Shown here in pieces: positions 19,876-28,732 of a stretch of 64,000 nucleotides of DNA. This DNA comes from Roseovarius autotrophicus (GTDB lineage: Bacteria > Pseudomonadota > Alphaproteobacteria > Rhodobacterales > Rhodobacteraceae): positions 248,001 through 312,000 of the forward strand of contig NZ_JAGQDH010000001.1 of assembly GCF_018069895.1 (NCBI RefSeq), in the 5' to 3' direction. The notes beneath the pieces were generated by a model that saw only the letters and a program-made list of their open reading frames with translations, had not been told where the DNA came from and did no database searches. How positions within the stretch are numbered: the first letter of the stretch is position 1; each line of letters starts with the position of its first letter. Both the position numbers and the translations under genes were made by a program.

Positions 19876-21168
19876 ATGCACGATATCCGCGCGATCCGCG
19901 ACAATGCCGCCGCCTTCGACGCAGCCCTCGCCCGGCGCGGCCTCGCACCGGTCTCGGGCGAGATCCTCGCGCTCGACGAGGCACGGCGCGCACGCATCCA
20001 CGCCGCCGAGAACGCGCAGGCCGAGCAGAACCGCGCATCCAAGGATGTCGGCGCCGCCAAGGCGCGCGGCGACGAGACCGGGTTCGAGCGGCTGCGCGCG
20101 CTGGTGGCCGAGAAGAAGGCAGAGGTTGCGGCGATGCAGGCCGAGGCGCGCGATTTCGATACGCAGCTCACCGACATGCTCATGGCCATCCCGAACCTAC
20201 CCCATGACGACGTGCCCAACGGCACGACCGAGGCCGATAATGTAGAGCTGCGCCGCTGGGGCACGCCCGCCACATTCGATTTCCAACCCAAAGAGCATTA
20301 CCAGATCCCCGCCGTCATCAGGGGCATGGATTTCGAGGCCGCCGCCAAACTGTCCGGCGCGCGCTTCGTCGTGCTCTCGGGCACGGTCGCACGGCTCCAC
20401 CGGGCGCTGGCGCAGTTCATGCTCGATACCCATATCACCGAGAACGGCCTGACCGAGACATGGACGCCGGTTCTGGTGCGTCCCGAAATGATGCAGGGCA
20501 CGGGCCAGTTGCCCAAGTTCGGCGAGGACAGCTATGAGACCACCAACGGTTGGTGGCTCATTCCCACCGCCGAGGTCACGCTGACCAACCTTGTCCATGG
20601 CGAGACGGTCGAGCAGGCAAGCCTGCCGCGCCGCATGGTGGCCCATACCCAATGCTTCCGCTCCGAGGCCGGATCGGCGGGCCGCGACACCGCCGGCATG
20701 TTGCGCCAACACCAGTTCGAGAAGGTCGAGATGGTCTCGATCACCCATCCCGATCACAGCCGCGACGAGCTTGACCGCATGACGCGCTGCGCCGAGGGCA
20801 TCCTGGAGCGCCTCGGCCTGCCCTATCGGACGATCGTGCTCTGCACTGGCGACATGGGCTTTGGCGCGCGGCGCACCCATGACATCGAGGTCTGGCTACC
20901 CGGTCAGAACACCTATCGCGAAATTTCCTCCGTCTCGGTCTGCGGCGATTTTCAGGCGCGCCGGATGAACGCGCGCTTCCGCCCCACGACCGGCGGCAAG
21001 CCCGAATTCGTTCATACGCTCAACGGTTCGGGCCTTGCGGTCGGGCGCACGCTGATTGCGGTGCTGGAAAACGGCCAGCAGGCCGATGGCTCGGTGCACC
21101 TGCCCGAGGTGCTCGCGCCCTGGCTCGGCGGCACGACACTGCTGACGCCGGAGGGCAGGCTTGCCTGA
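19876..21168 (+). CDS. serS: Serine--tRNA ligase
   Basis: A 430-residue class II aminoacyl-tRNA synthetase. The N-terminal coiled coil (about residues 25-105, rich in Ala, Glu and Arg) binds the long variable arm of tRNA-Ser. The catalytic core shows motif 2 ([21 protein letters not shown]), the serine-binding [16 protein letters not shown], and motif 3 ([17 protein letters not shown]). The start is chosen at the second ATG ([10 protein letters not shown]), since GAGG lies 9 nt before it and only 3 nt before the upstream ATG at 19870. Confidence 0.97.
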   Translation: MHDIRAIRDNAAAFDAALARRGLAPVSGEILALDEARRARIHAAENAQAEQNRASKDVGAAKARGDETGFERLRALVAEKKAEVAAMQAEARDFDTQLTDMLMAIPNLPHDDVPNGTTEADNVELRRWGTPATFDFQPKEHYQIPAVIRGMDFEAAAKLSGARFVVLSGTVARLHRALAQFMLDTHITENGLTETWTPVLVRPEMMQGTGQLPKFGEDSYETTNGWWLIPTAEVTLTNLVHGETVEQASLPRRMVAHTQCFRSEAGSAGRDTAGMLRQHQFEKVEMVSITHPDHSRDELDRMTRCAEGILERLGLPYRTIVLCTGDMGFGARRTHDIEVWLPGQNTYREISSVSVCGDFQARRMNARFRPTTGGKPEFVHTLNGSGLAVGRTLIAVLENGQQADGSVHLPEVLAPWLGGTTLLTPEGRLA

Positions 21169-21184
21169 GCCTGTTCTGGCCTGA

Positions 21185-21249
21185 GCTTCTTCTGGCTGCA
21201 AATATCCTCGGGGGGGCCGCCCGCATGGGCGGCGGGGGGCGGACAGCCC
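21185..21249. repeat. GC-rich intergenic repeat after serS
   Basis: CTTCTTCTGGCTGCAAATAT followed by CCTCGGGGGG and a hairpin CCGCCC-GCAT-GGGCGG, then G-rich and C-rich runs (GGGGGG/CCCCCC). From memory this resembles a dispersed intergenic element of Rhodobacteraceae, and the CAAATA core recurs at 31961-31973 and 54308-54317. It lies between convergent serS and the MarR gene and may act as a terminator. Confidence 0.5.
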
Positions 21250-21251
21250 CC

Positions 21252-21833
21252 CTACCCACTCACCGCCGCGCGCGGGCTGTGGCGGGTGCAGAGCTGGCCG
21301 ATCTCGAAGGGCGCAAGGCTCATCGCCACACAGGCGCAATAGCCGCCCTGGCCGCGCGCCTCGTAATGGCTGCAGCTATCGCAGGTGCCGATTCCCTCGC
21401 CCCCGCGCATCTCTGCCAGCCGCGCGACCAGATCGGGCAATAGCCGCCCGAGTGCGTCCCGCTCCACCTCTGCCAGCTCGCCGATGGCGCGGCTCAGGTG
21501 CCGCAGCGGATCGCTTCCCAGCATCGTCCGCCCGGCCTCTGTCACCTCGAAACGCACGCTGCGCCCGTCGCTGTCAGAGCGTCGCCGCGCCAGCAGCCCG
21601 CGCGCTTCCAGCGTCTTGAGCGTCTGCGAGGCGGTACCGCGGGTCGTCACCTGAAAACTGGCGAAGGCAGAGGGCGTGCGCGAGGCGCGGTTGGCGCGCG
21701 CGAAAAACCGCAACGCCGTCCATTGCGCGGCCGTGAGCTGCGCCGCCCCTGCCTCCTCTCCCTGGCCGGCACGGGCAACGTGCAGAAGGAGTTCAGCAAG
21801 ATTGGCGCTGTCGGATACGGTGTCCTGGTCCAT
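21252..21833 (-). CDS. MarR-type winged-helix regulator with Cys-rich C-terminus
   Basis: A 193-residue regulator. Residues about 30-140 form a MarR-like winged helix: AAQWTALRFFARANRA, recognition region TTRGTASQTLKTLEARGLLAR and wing SDSDGRSVRFEVTEAG. The C-terminus adds a tail with Cys151, Cys154, Cys166, Cys168 and Cys182 plus His156 and His185, a pattern suited to an Fe-S cluster or zinc. It is divergent from an RpoH-like sigma gene, with an 89-nt intergenic region containing a 13-bp palindrome. I infer that it senses redox or metal state and controls itself and the sigma factor. Confidence 0.8.
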   Translation of the reverse strand: MDQDTVSDSANLAELLLHVARAGQGEEAGAAQLTAAQWTALRFFARANRASRTPSAFASFQVTTRGTASQTLKTLEARGLLARRRSDSDGRSVRFEVTEAGRTMLGSDPLRHLSRAIGELAEVERDALGRLLPDLVARLAEMRGGEGIGTCDSCSHYEARGQGGYCACVAMSLAPFEIGQLCTRHSPRAAVSG

Positions 21834-21887
21834 GGCGATATGATAGCGAGGCGAAATTGATTTGACCAGATGATGGCGACAGGATAG

Positions 21888-21900
21888 TTTCGATTCGAAA
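21888..21900. promoter_or_regulatory. Palindrome between the MarR and sigma-factor genes
   Basis: TTTCGA-T-TCGAAA is a perfect 13-bp inverted repeat with a one-base centre, 22 nt upstream of the sigma-factor ATG. A looser repeat AAATTGATTT (21854-21863) lies closer to the MarR gene. Both are well placed as binding sites for the divergent MarR-type regulator; a direct link is inference. Confidence 0.5.
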
Positions 21901-21922
21901 TCATAATCGGCTCCACCTCGCC

Positions 21923-22780
21923 ATGAACAAACCTTATTTCCCTCACAACAGCCAGAATCGCACCCGCAAGACTGGCCCGGCCATGCTCAGCCCCGAAGAA
22001 GAGGTGCGGCTTGCGCGGGCCTGGCAGCGCGACGGGGATGTGAACGCGCGCAACCGCCTGCTCACTGCCTTCGGTCCCCTGGCCCACGCCATGGTCGCGC
22101 GCGCGACCCGCATCCGCGCGCAGGCCGATCCCGATCTGGTGCAGCAGGCGTTTCTGGGGCTGATGCGCGCCGTGGATCGATTCGACCCCGATCGCGGTAT
22201 CCGTTTCTCGACCTATGCGGTCTGGTGGATTCGCGCCGAGCTTCAGGATTACCGGATGCTCAACTGGTCACTGGTGCGGCGGGGCCGTTCGGCGCGGGCG
22301 CGGCAGGCGTTCTTTCAACTGGGTGCCATCGAGGAAACCATGCCGCCCGCCCCTGGCGAAAGCGCACCCGACCGAGACCAGCGCATCGCCCATGCGCTCG
22401 GCACCACGCCTGGCACGCTTGCGCAGATGCGCGCGCTCTTCGGCCATGGCGACGCCTCGCTCAACGCGCCCGTGACCGAGGACGGCAGCGAGGCGGTCGA
22501 ACTTCTGCCCGATCCCGACAGCGACACCGAAGCCGCCTATGCCGAAACGCAGGCCCGCACCCGCCTGCGTGCCGCCATGATCCGCCATTTCCACACCCTG
22601 CCCGAGCGCGAGCGGCGTATCGTCGTGGCCAATGTCTTGCAGGATCCGCCGCTCACGCTCAACGATCTGGCCGCGGTCCACGGCATCTCGCGCGAGCGGG
22701 TGCGGCAATTGCGCGAGCGCGGGCTGGAACGGCTACGCGAACGGATGGCGAAGGATTCAAGCGTTCCGAGCCTTGTCTGA
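21923..22780 (+). CDS. RNA polymerase sigma factor, RpoH (sigma32)-like
   Basis: A 285-residue sigma70-family protein. Region 2 spans about residues 43-115, with [20 protein letters not shown], the core-binding/-10 segment [18 protein letters not shown] and the sigma32 hallmark [21 protein letters not shown]. Region 4 is at about 217-265 with an [21 protein letters not shown] helix-turn-helix. It resembles the RpoHII group of Rhodobacteraceae but has an unusual acidic linker (about 180-205). It is divergent from the Cys-rich MarR gene and ends 5 nt from the convergent desaturase gene. Probably a stress sigma factor. Confidence 0.88.
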   Translation: MNKPYFPHNSQNRTRKTGPAMLSPEEEVRLARAWQRDGDVNARNRLLTAFGPLAHAMVARATRIRAQADPDLVQQAFLGLMRAVDRFDPDRGIRFSTYAVWWIRAELQDYRMLNWSLVRRGRSARARQAFFQLGAIEETMPPAPGESAPDRDQRIAHALGTTPGTLAQMRALFGHGDASLNAPVTEDGSEAVELLPDPDSDTEAAYAETQARTRLRAAMIRHFHTLPERERRIVVANVLQDPPLTLNDLAAVHGISRERVRQLRERGLERLRERMAKDSSVPSLV

Positions 22781-22785
22781 GCCCG

Positions 22786-23799
22786 CTACTCCGCCGCGAT
22801 TGCCTGCGCCCGCCGCGCCTCGGGGAACGGCACGAGCCGACCGCCCTCTTCATCCCAGAGCTTGAGCGTGAAGCTACGCAACGCTTCGGGCCAGCGGATC
22901 GGATCGTGGCTCTTGAGATGATCCGGCAAGTCATTCTGACAGCGACGCAGATTGTAGGACGGAATGGCCGGATTGTAATGGTGCAGATCGTGATAGGCGA
23001 TATTGCCCGTGCCCAGATCCCACAGCCAGCCAAGCTCGAGCGAGCTTGATCCCACCAGCGTCGCCTTGCGGAAATCCAGATCGGGCTTGCGGTCCCAGTA
23101 GGTCTCTTCGAAATTGTGCTGGAGATAGACCAGAAACACACCGATCACGCCGCCGATCAACGCGCTCGCGCCCAGAACCGCCAGCCCCGGCACGCCAAGC
23201 AGGCCCCAGACCGCCACGAGATAGCTGCACAGCACGAGGTTATGCGCGATCACGCCAGATGCGCCCACCCGACCGGTGTTGCGCGGCCAGCGATAGGCGA
23301 TGAAATAGGTGAACAGCGCGCCAATCGGCAGCATGATCAACGGGTTGCGATAAAGGCGATACCAAAGCCGCCGATGCCAGGGCGCGGTCTGCCATTCTCG
23401 CAGGGTCATGGTGTGGATCTCGGTCGTCTCGCGGTGATCGAGATTGCCGAGATAGGCATGGTGCTGATTGTGGTTGAACTGCATCACCCGGTAGGGCGTC
23501 AGGGAAAAGACGGACAGGACATGACCGCCCGCATCGTTGAGCCAGCCGGTCGCAAACAGCGAATGATGCCCGCAATCGTGCTGCAGGACGTAGAGACGCA
23601 CCGAGGCAAAGGCCAGCAGCCCCACAAGCGGCACCGCAAGCAACCACAGCCCCGCCCCGGCAAGTCCCGCCGCCCCCCAGAGTGCCCCACCATAGATGAC
23701 AAGCGTGCCGAGAAAGGACAGCGCGCCGCGCAGATCGCTCTTGCGGGTATAGGGTTTCAGAAAGGTGCGCAGATCGGCGGTGGTGTCGCTTTCTGTCAT
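22786..23799 (-). CDS. Membrane fatty acid desaturase
   Basis: A 337-residue di-iron membrane desaturase. The three His boxes are HDCGHH (74-79), HNQHH (110-114) and HDLHH (270-274) followed by YNPAIPSYNL. Hydrophobic segments lie near 30-68 and 155-225. It would introduce a cis double bond into acyl chains using O2 and reduced ferredoxin; the regiospecificity cannot be told, though the box spacing is like omega-6/delta-12 type enzymes. Start chosen at 23797-23799 behind GAGAGGGACA; the frame is open upstream but unlike the family. Confidence 0.9.
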   Translation of the reverse strand: MTESDTTADLRTFLKPYTRKSDLRGALSFLGTLVIYGGALWGAAGLAGAGLWLLAVPLVGLLAFASVRLYVLQHDCGHHSLFATGWLNDAGGHVLSVFSLTPYRVMQFNHNQHHAYLGNLDHRETTEIHTMTLREWQTAPWHRRLWYRLYRNPLIMLPIGALFTYFIAYRWPRNTGRVGASGVIAHNLVLCSYLVAVWGLLGVPGLAVLGASALIGGVIGVFLVYLQHNFEETYWDRKPDLDFRKATLVGSSSLELGWLWDLGTGNIAYHDLHHYNPAIPSYNLRRCQNDLPDHLKSHDPIRWPEALRSFTLKLWDEEGGRLVPFPEARRAQAIAAE

Positions 23800-23890
23800 T
23801 GTCCCTCTCCGGTGTCGTTCGGGTCTGGCGGTTCTTCCAACTTGTGAACATGGCCTTGCCGTGACTGTGATCAACCACTTGCCGCAAGGA

Positions 23891-24094
23891 TCAGTGGCAG
23901 TGCACGCGCCCGGTCGCCTTCTCCATGTGACAGCACTGACCGGGGGGCGAGCTTTTGCGGCAACCACCGCCGTGATCGTAAACCGGCGTATCCTGGCCAT
24001 CCACCACGACCGTTGCGGCGGGCGACGCCGCTGGTGCCCATCCCGACACTAGCGCCGCTGCAGCGACCGCCAGAACCCCCAGACGCATATCCAT
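23891..24094 (-). CDS. Small exported Cys/His-rich protein
   Basis: A 67-residue protein with a signal peptide (MDMRLGVLAVAAAALVSGW, cleavage likely after an Ala-rich site near residue 27). The mature part of about 40 residues ends in PPGQCCHMEKATGRVHCH and carries an upstream Cys in GGGCRKS. The CH...TG..HCH ending resembles the zinc/calcium-type YHYH or excalibur-like modules of exported proteins; a metal-binding role is inferred. The start is the ATG at 24092-24094; a TTG immediately precedes it. It lies 91 nt upstream of the desaturase in the same direction. Confidence 0.65.
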   Translation of the reverse strand: MDMRLGVLAVAAAALVSGWAPAASPAATVVVDGQDTPVYDHGGGCRKSSPPGQCCHMEKATGRVHCH

Positions 24095-24189
24095 CAAAAC
24101 CCCCCGCCCGCCCGCGCGCGCGGATCAGTGCACCGTCATCAATGGAAAAAGGCTAACAGCAGACTGTCGCAAAGAAAAGCCTGCGAATA

Positions 24190-24600
24190 TCACGCCACCT
24201 CTGCCGCCACGGCGCGAATGCGCCCGATCATCGCGCGCACCCCGTTCGAGCGTTGCGCCGACAGATGCGCGTCAAGCCCCAACCGCGCCAGTTCCGCTTG
24301 GGCATCGACGTGGTCAACCTCGGCCACCGGCACCCCGTTGTAGAGCGCGCGCAAGACCGCGATGAGGCCACGCACGATCATCGCGTCGCTGTCGCCGTCG
24401 AAATGAAATCGTCCGCCCTCGATGCGCGGATGCAGCCAGACCTGACTGGCGCAGCCCTCGACCTTCGTGGCGGGCACCTTGAGCGCCTCGTCGAGCGGGT
24501 CCATGTCGCGGCCCTTCTCGATCACATAGCGATATCGGTCTTCCCAGTCCTCTAGAAACTCGAAATCCGCAACGATATCCTCGAATGCTTCGCTTGCCAT
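24190..24600 (-). CDS. sufE: SufE family Fe-S cluster assembly protein
   Basis: A 136-residue SufE protein. The sulfur-accepting Cys50 lies in KVEGCASQVWLHP, preceded by the LDEALKVPATKV segment and followed by the FDGDSDAMIVRGLIAVLRALYNG helix. SufE takes persulfide from the cysteine desulfurase SufS and passes it to SufBCD. No suf genes are adjacent. The start at 24598-24600 has GGGAGAGCGG before it. It is divergent from the following lipoprotein gene. Confidence 0.93.
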   Translation of the reverse strand: MASEAFEDIVADFEFLEDWEDRYRYVIEKGRDMDPLDEALKVPATKVEGCASQVWLHPRIEGGRFHFDGDSDAMIVRGLIAVLRALYNGVPVAEVDHVDAQAELARLGLDAHLSAQRSNGVRAMIGRIRAVAAEVA

Positions 24601-24727
24601 TCCGCTCTCCCGCGTCACCGCGCAAGACCTAGGCGCACGGGCGCGGCAGGTCCAGCCCTCGCTTGCATCTTTTCAACCCCGCGCCGATCGGTTAGGCAAG
24701 TCGCGGATCGTGGTGAGGGCATCGGGC

Positions 24728-25270
24728 ATGAAACGGCGGGTATTTCTGGGTCTTGTGGCGGCGGGCGCGCTGGCGGGATGCGGCGCGGGCAGGGATCGCA
24801 CGCGCCGGGAATCGGGTGGCCTGTTCGGGCGCAGGCGCGCGCGCCGCGCCGCTGCGACCAGCCCCGAGAACACCAACCCCCTGATCCCGCAAGGGGCCGA
24901 TTCCGAAGAAAGCCTGTTTTCGTCGATCCAGCGCCGCCGACGCGAACAGCCCTACGAGGGCACCCCGGTCGCCGTCGTGACCGCGCTTGAGGCCAAACAG
25001 GCATCAGGCGGGGTGATCGTCCGGGTCGAAGGGCTGTCGTTGCGGCAGGGCGCCTTTGATGTGCGCCTTGTGCCCGACAATCCCGAGGCCAGCCCCGTGA
25101 ATGGTGTGCTTGGCTATGAATTGCGTGCCGTGCAACCCGCGGATACGCCGCAAGGCCCCGAAAGCGCCCGAATGCTTCTCGCAGGCGTCTTTGTCTCGCG
25201 CAAGACGCTCGACGAGGTGCGTGAGATCCGCGTGCGCGCCGCGCAGAACGAGCGCATCATCCGCCTCTGA
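24728..25270 (+). CDS. Predicted lipoprotein of unknown function
   Basis: A 180-residue protein beginning MKRRVFLGLVAAGALAGCGAG, with a lipoprotein signal peptide and lipobox LAGC. A basic Arg-rich stretch (about 25-50) follows, then a beta-rich C-terminal domain (about 75-180) with VAVVTALEAKQASGGVIVRVEGLS and RMLLAGVFVSRKTLDEVREIRV. I recognise no family. The frame extends six codons upstream of the chosen ATG. It converges on rnd, with 3 nt between the stops. Confidence 0.75.
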   Translation: MKRRVFLGLVAAGALAGCGAGRDRTRRESGGLFGRRRARRAAATSPENTNPLIPQGADSEESLFSSIQRRRREQPYEGTPVAVVTALEAKQASGGVIVRVEGLSLRQGAFDVRLVPDNPEASPVNGVLGYELRAVQPADTPQGPESARMLLAGVFVSRKTLDEVREIRVRAAQNERIIRL

Positions 25271-25273
25271 CAC

Positions 25274-26434
25274 TCAGAGCGGCACCGCCTCGACCGTCTC
25301 ACCGCGCACCACAAGACCGATTTCGCCCCGGCAAAGCCGCAGCGCGTCTGCCCCGAACACCTCATGACGCCAGCCCGACAGCGCGGGCACATCGCGCCCG
25401 CCTGCGGCCATATGATCAAGATCGGCGGCGTTTGCGATCAGCTTGGCGGCCACACCCGACTGCTCGCTCCGGGCCTTGAGCAGCACGCGCAGAAGATCGG
25501 CCAGCGCCGGGTTGGGCGCGTCCCTTGTCTCGGTCTCGATGCGCGGCAGCCGATCGGGAGGGCATTCCAGCCCGGCCTTGACGGCGGCAAGGATGCCGTC
25601 TGCGATCTCTCCCTTGCGCGCCTCGCGCAGCAAAAGGCGCGAGCGCCCCAGATCCTCGGGCGTCTGCGGCTTGGTCGCGGCCAGTTCCAGCAGCGCGTCA
25701 TCCTTGAAGATGCGCGCGCGCGGCACGTCGCGCGTCTGCGCGAATTCTTCGCGAAAGCGCGCCAGTTCGCGCAGGATGGCCAGGAACTTCGGCGCGGTGT
25801 TACGTGTCTTGACGCGCCGCCACGCCTCGGCCGGGTCGGTGCGATAGGTGTCGGGATCCCTCAGCACCGCCAGTTCGTCGGCCACCCATTTTTCGCGGCC
25901 CGTGCTTTCGATCTTGCGCGCGAGAAATTCGTAGATCTGGCGCAGATGGGTCACATCGGCCAGCGCATAGGTCATCTGCGCCTCCGTGAGGGGACGCCGC
26001 GACCAGTCGGTGAAGCGCGAGCTCTTGTCAACCGCGGCCTTGGCGATTCGCTTGACCAGCGTCTCATAGCCCGCCTGCTCGCCAAAGCCGCAGACCATCG
26101 CCGCCACCTGCGTATCAAAGAGAGGCGTCGGGATAACCCCGGCATCCACCTGAAATATCTCGAGATCCTGCCGCGCGGCATGAAAGACCTTGACCACGGT
26201 CGTATCCTCGAACAGCGCGTAAAGCGGATCGAGCGAGAGCGCCTCCCCCCCCGCAATCGGATCGACCAGAACCGCACCCTCGTTGCCCTTGCCCGGCATG
26301 GCCAGTTGCACAAGGCAGAGGCGCGAATAATAGGTCCGCTCGCGCAGGAACTCGGTATCGACGGTCACATAATCGTGCCCGCGCGCGGCCTCGCAAAAGG
26401 CGGCAAGCGCGTCGGTGGTGGTGATGGTCTGCAT
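25274..26434 (-). CDS. rnd: Ribonuclease D
   Basis: A 386-residue DEDDy exonuclease. Exo I is VDTEFLRERTYYSRLCLVQLA with Asp26 and Glu28; Exo II is VFHAARQDLEIF; Exo III is MTYALADVTHL with its Tyr. An HRDC domain follows near 210-285 (EEFAQTRDVPRARIFKDDALLELA). RNase D trims 3' ends of tRNA precursors and other small RNAs. Start chosen at 26432-26434 (MQTITTTDAL), the usual N-terminus, although the frame is open for about 100 codons more. It is the last gene of the long minus-strand block that starts with nuoA. Confidence 0.95.
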   Translation of the reverse strand: MQTITTTDALAAFCEAARGHDYVTVDTEFLRERTYYSRLCLVQLAMPGKGNEGAVLVDPIAGGEALSLDPLYALFEDTTVVKVFHAARQDLEIFQVDAGVIPTPLFDTQVAAMVCGFGEQAGYETLVKRIAKAAVDKSSRFTDWSRRPLTEAQMTYALADVTHLRQIYEFLARKIESTGREKWVADELAVLRDPDTYRTDPAEAWRRVKTRNTAPKFLAILRELARFREEFAQTRDVPRARIFKDDALLELAATKPQTPEDLGRSRLLLREARKGEIADGILAAVKAGLECPPDRLPRIETETRDAPNPALADLLRVLLKARSEQSGVAAKLIANAADLDHMAAGGRDVPALSGWRHEVFGADALRLCRGEIGLVVRGETVEAVPL

Positions 26435-26513
26435 GCCTGCTATCTGTCTTTCATCATGTTTTGCCCCGTCCCTGGCTCGTATAGACAAGTTCGGGGCCGA
26501 TGCAAATGCTCGC

Positions 26514-27107
26514 TCAGGGCAGGTATATGGGATGCCGGTCCCCGGCTGCAAAGCGACGCAGCACCGCCGGATAGAGGACATGCTCCTGTTCCAGCACCCG
26601 CGCGGCCAGCGTCTCGGGCGTGTCATCCGCCAGGACCGGCACCCGCGCCTGCCCGAGGATCGGCCCGTCATCGAGCGCGGGCGTGACCTCATGCACGGTG
26701 CAACCAGCCTCTTTCTCGCCCGCCTCAAGCGCACGGGCATGGGTGTGAAGCCCGCGATACTTCGGCAAGAGCGAGGGGTGAATATTGATCATCCGCCCCG
26801 CCCATTGGCCAACGAACCCGGCGGTGAGAACCCGCATGAACCCGGCAAGGCAGATCAGGTCGATACGATATGGCACAAGCCGCGCGGCGATCTCGGCCTC
26901 GAACGCGGCACGGTCCTTGCCGAAGGGGCGGTGATCCACCACCTCGGTCGCAATCCCCTGCGACCGCGCCCAGGCGATGCCGCCCGCCTCCGGGTCGTTC
27001 GAGAAGACGAGCACCGGCCGCGCCGGGTGTTCGCCCGTCATCGAGGCAACCAGCGCGCGCATGTTCGACCCGCCCCCGGAGAGGAAAATCGCAACGCGGC
27101 GCGTCAC
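26514..27107 (-). CDS. purN: Phosphoribosylglycinamide formyltransferase
   Basis: A 197-residue enzyme that formylates GAR with 10-formyl-THF in purine synthesis. The N-terminal [13 protein letters not shown] binds phosphate, LAGFMRVL follows, and the catalytic Asn/His segment [18 protein letters not shown] plus [15 protein letters not shown] (catalytic Asp) are intact. The start is a GTG overlapping the purM stop by 4 nt (GTGA); there is no ATG that keeps the glycine loop. Confidence 0.96.
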   Translation of the reverse strand: MTRRVAIFLSGGGSNMRALVASMTGEHPARPVLVFSNDPEAGGIAWARSQGIATEVVDHRPFGKDRAAFEAEIAARLVPYRIDLICLAGFMRVLTAGFVGQWAGRMINIHPSLLPKYRGLHTHARALEAGEKEAGCTVHEVTPALDDGPILGQARVPVLADDTPETLAARVLEQEHVLYPAVLRRFAAGDRHPIYLP

Positions 27108-28150
27108 AGCAGGCGGCCCTCGTAGCGCACGCCTGCGCCCGTCACCACCTTGCCGATGCGCGCGATGCTCTCGCCCGCCTCTGCCAAGGCGACCTCGATC
27201 TCGCTTGCGTGCGCGGGATCGACGACAACCACCATGCCGATGCCGGCGTTGAACGTCTTGAGCAGTTCCGCCTCTGCGATGCCGCCCGTCGCGGCCAGCC
27301 AGCGAAACACCCCCGGCAACTCCCATGCGCCAAGGTCGATCTCGACCCCCAACCCCTCGGGCAATACGCGCGGAACGTTCTCGGTGAGACCGCCCCCGGT
27401 GATATGAGCAAGGCCCCTTATGCCGCCAGCCTTCAACGCCACGAGCAAGGGCCGCACATAGAGCCGCGTGGGCGCAAGCAGCGCCTCGCCAAGCGTGCCC
27501 TCGCCCCAGGGGCAGGGATCATTCCAGCCAAGCCCCGAAATCTCGACGATCCGGCGCACGAGGCTGTATCCGTTGGAATGCACCCCATCCGAGGCCAGCC
27601 CCAGCAGGATATCGCCCTCGGCCACACCCTTGGGCAATTCGGTGCCCCGCTCCAGCGCGCCCACGGCAAAGCCTGCCAGATCGAAATCGCCCGCCGGATA
27701 CATCCCCGGCATTTCCGCCGTCTCGCCGCCGATAAGCGCGCAGCCCGAGGCGGCACAGCCCCGCGCGATGCCCTCGACGATGCGCGCAGCCTTTTCGACC
27801 TCGAGCTTGCCAGTGGCGAAATAGTCCAGGAAAAACAGCGGCTCCGCCCCCTGACAGATCAGGTCATTGACGCACATGGCCACCAGATCGACGCCTACCC
27901 CATCCACGATCCCGGTGTCGATGGCGATGCGCAGCTTGGTGCCCACCCCGTCGGTCGCGGCAACCAGAACCGGATCGGTAAAGCCCGCCGCCTTGAGATC
28001 GAACAGACCGCCAAAGCCCCCCAGCCCCGACATCACGCCGGGCCGTTTCGTGGCGGCGGCGGCGGGCTTGATCCGCTCAACCAGGGCATTTCCGGCATCG
28101 ATATCGACGCCCGCCTCTGCATAGGTGATGCCGTTTTGGGTCTCGGTCAT
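27104..28150 (-). CDS. purM: Phosphoribosylformylglycinamidine cyclo-ligase (AIR synthetase)
   Basis: A 348-residue enzyme that closes the imidazole ring of AIR using ATP. Hallmarks are [50 protein letters not shown], the [11 protein letters not shown] motif and [16 protein letters not shown]. Length and order with purN are normal. Start at 28148-28150 matches the family N-terminus; an in-frame extension upstream is not conserved in type. Translation of purN is likely coupled to it. Confidence 0.97.
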   Translation of the reverse strand: MTETQNGITYAEAGVDIDAGNALVERIKPAAAATKRPGVMSGLGGFGGLFDLKAAGFTDPVLVAATDGVGTKLRIAIDTGIVDGVGVDLVAMCVNDLICQGAEPLFFLDYFATGKLEVEKAARIVEGIARGCAASGCALIGGETAEMPGMYPAGDFDLAGFAVGALERGTELPKGVAEGDILLGLASDGVHSNGYSLVRRIVEISGLGWNDPCPWGEGTLGEALLAPTRLYVRPLLVALKAGGIRGLAHITGGGLTENVPRVLPEGLGVEIDLGAWELPGVFRWLAATGGIAEAELLKTFNAGIGMVVVVDPAHASEIEVALAEAGESIARIGKVVTGAGVRYEGRLL

Positions 28151-28222
28151 GGCCGCATCCTTCCGCTTGTCGCGGCAGGGGTTAGACCATTGCCCCGGCC
28201 CGCGCAATCGCAAAGCCGTGGC

Positions 28223-28723
28223 TCAGCCAAGCGAGGCCAGCCAGCGGTCGAGCGCCTCGGGCACGGGATCGAGCCGCTCGACCTCGCCGCCCACGAACTC
28301 GGCAAGTCGCGGCGCGTTCAGGCCGTTCACCCCCACCAGCACCGGCACGCCAAGGGCGACAGCCTCGGCGATCAGCGCGCGAAATCCGCGCCCTTCGGCT
28401 TCGTGCTTGCCGAATTTGTTGACGATGACCAGATCGACGCCCACGCTCAGCCGCGCCTCTGCCTCCGTCACCGCCTGTTCCAGCGCCTCGGGATCAAGCC
28501 GACAGCCGCGCGCGCCGGGGCCAAGGCTCTGCGAGATGCGAATGACCGGCCCGTCAGGCAGAACCTGCACATCCATGTCGCAGGGCCGGTCCGGCCCGCA
28601 ATCGGAGTTCACCTGTACCGTGCCGCAAAGCCGCAGCCCCTGCGCGGCCGCACACGTGGCAAACCCGTGCAGCAGCAGGTCCATATCCCCCCGCCCTTCG
28701 GCCATGACGCAGGCAATCCGCAT
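28223..28723 (-). CDS. DUF2478 protein (putative NTPase)
   Basis: A 166-residue DUF2478 family protein. The N-terminus IACVMAEGRGDMDLLLHGFA replaces a classical P-loop, the middle reads RGCRLDPEALEQAV, and DLVIVNKFGKHEAEGRGFR is the best-conserved block, resembling the NKFG motif of nucleotide-binding folds. Members often lie near molybdate transport genes, which are absent here. It lies 9 nt after rnj and 72 nt before purM, so it is probably co-transcribed. The function is unknown. Confidence 0.75.
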   Translation of the reverse strand: MRIACVMAEGRGDMDLLLHGFATCAAAQGLRLCGTVQVNSDCGPDRPCDMDVQVLPDGPVIRISQSLGPGARGCRLDPEALEQAVTEAEARLSVGVDLVIVNKFGKHEAEGRGFRALIAEAVALGVPVLVGVNGLNAPRLAEFVGGEVERLDPVPEALDRWLASLG

Positions 28724-28732
28724 GGCCGCGCC

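Noticed and set aside
22225-23049. Frame on the plus strand spanning the sigma factor 3' end and the desaturase
   Set aside because: Arg-rich out-of-register translation of the sigma gene, then antisense to the desaturase.
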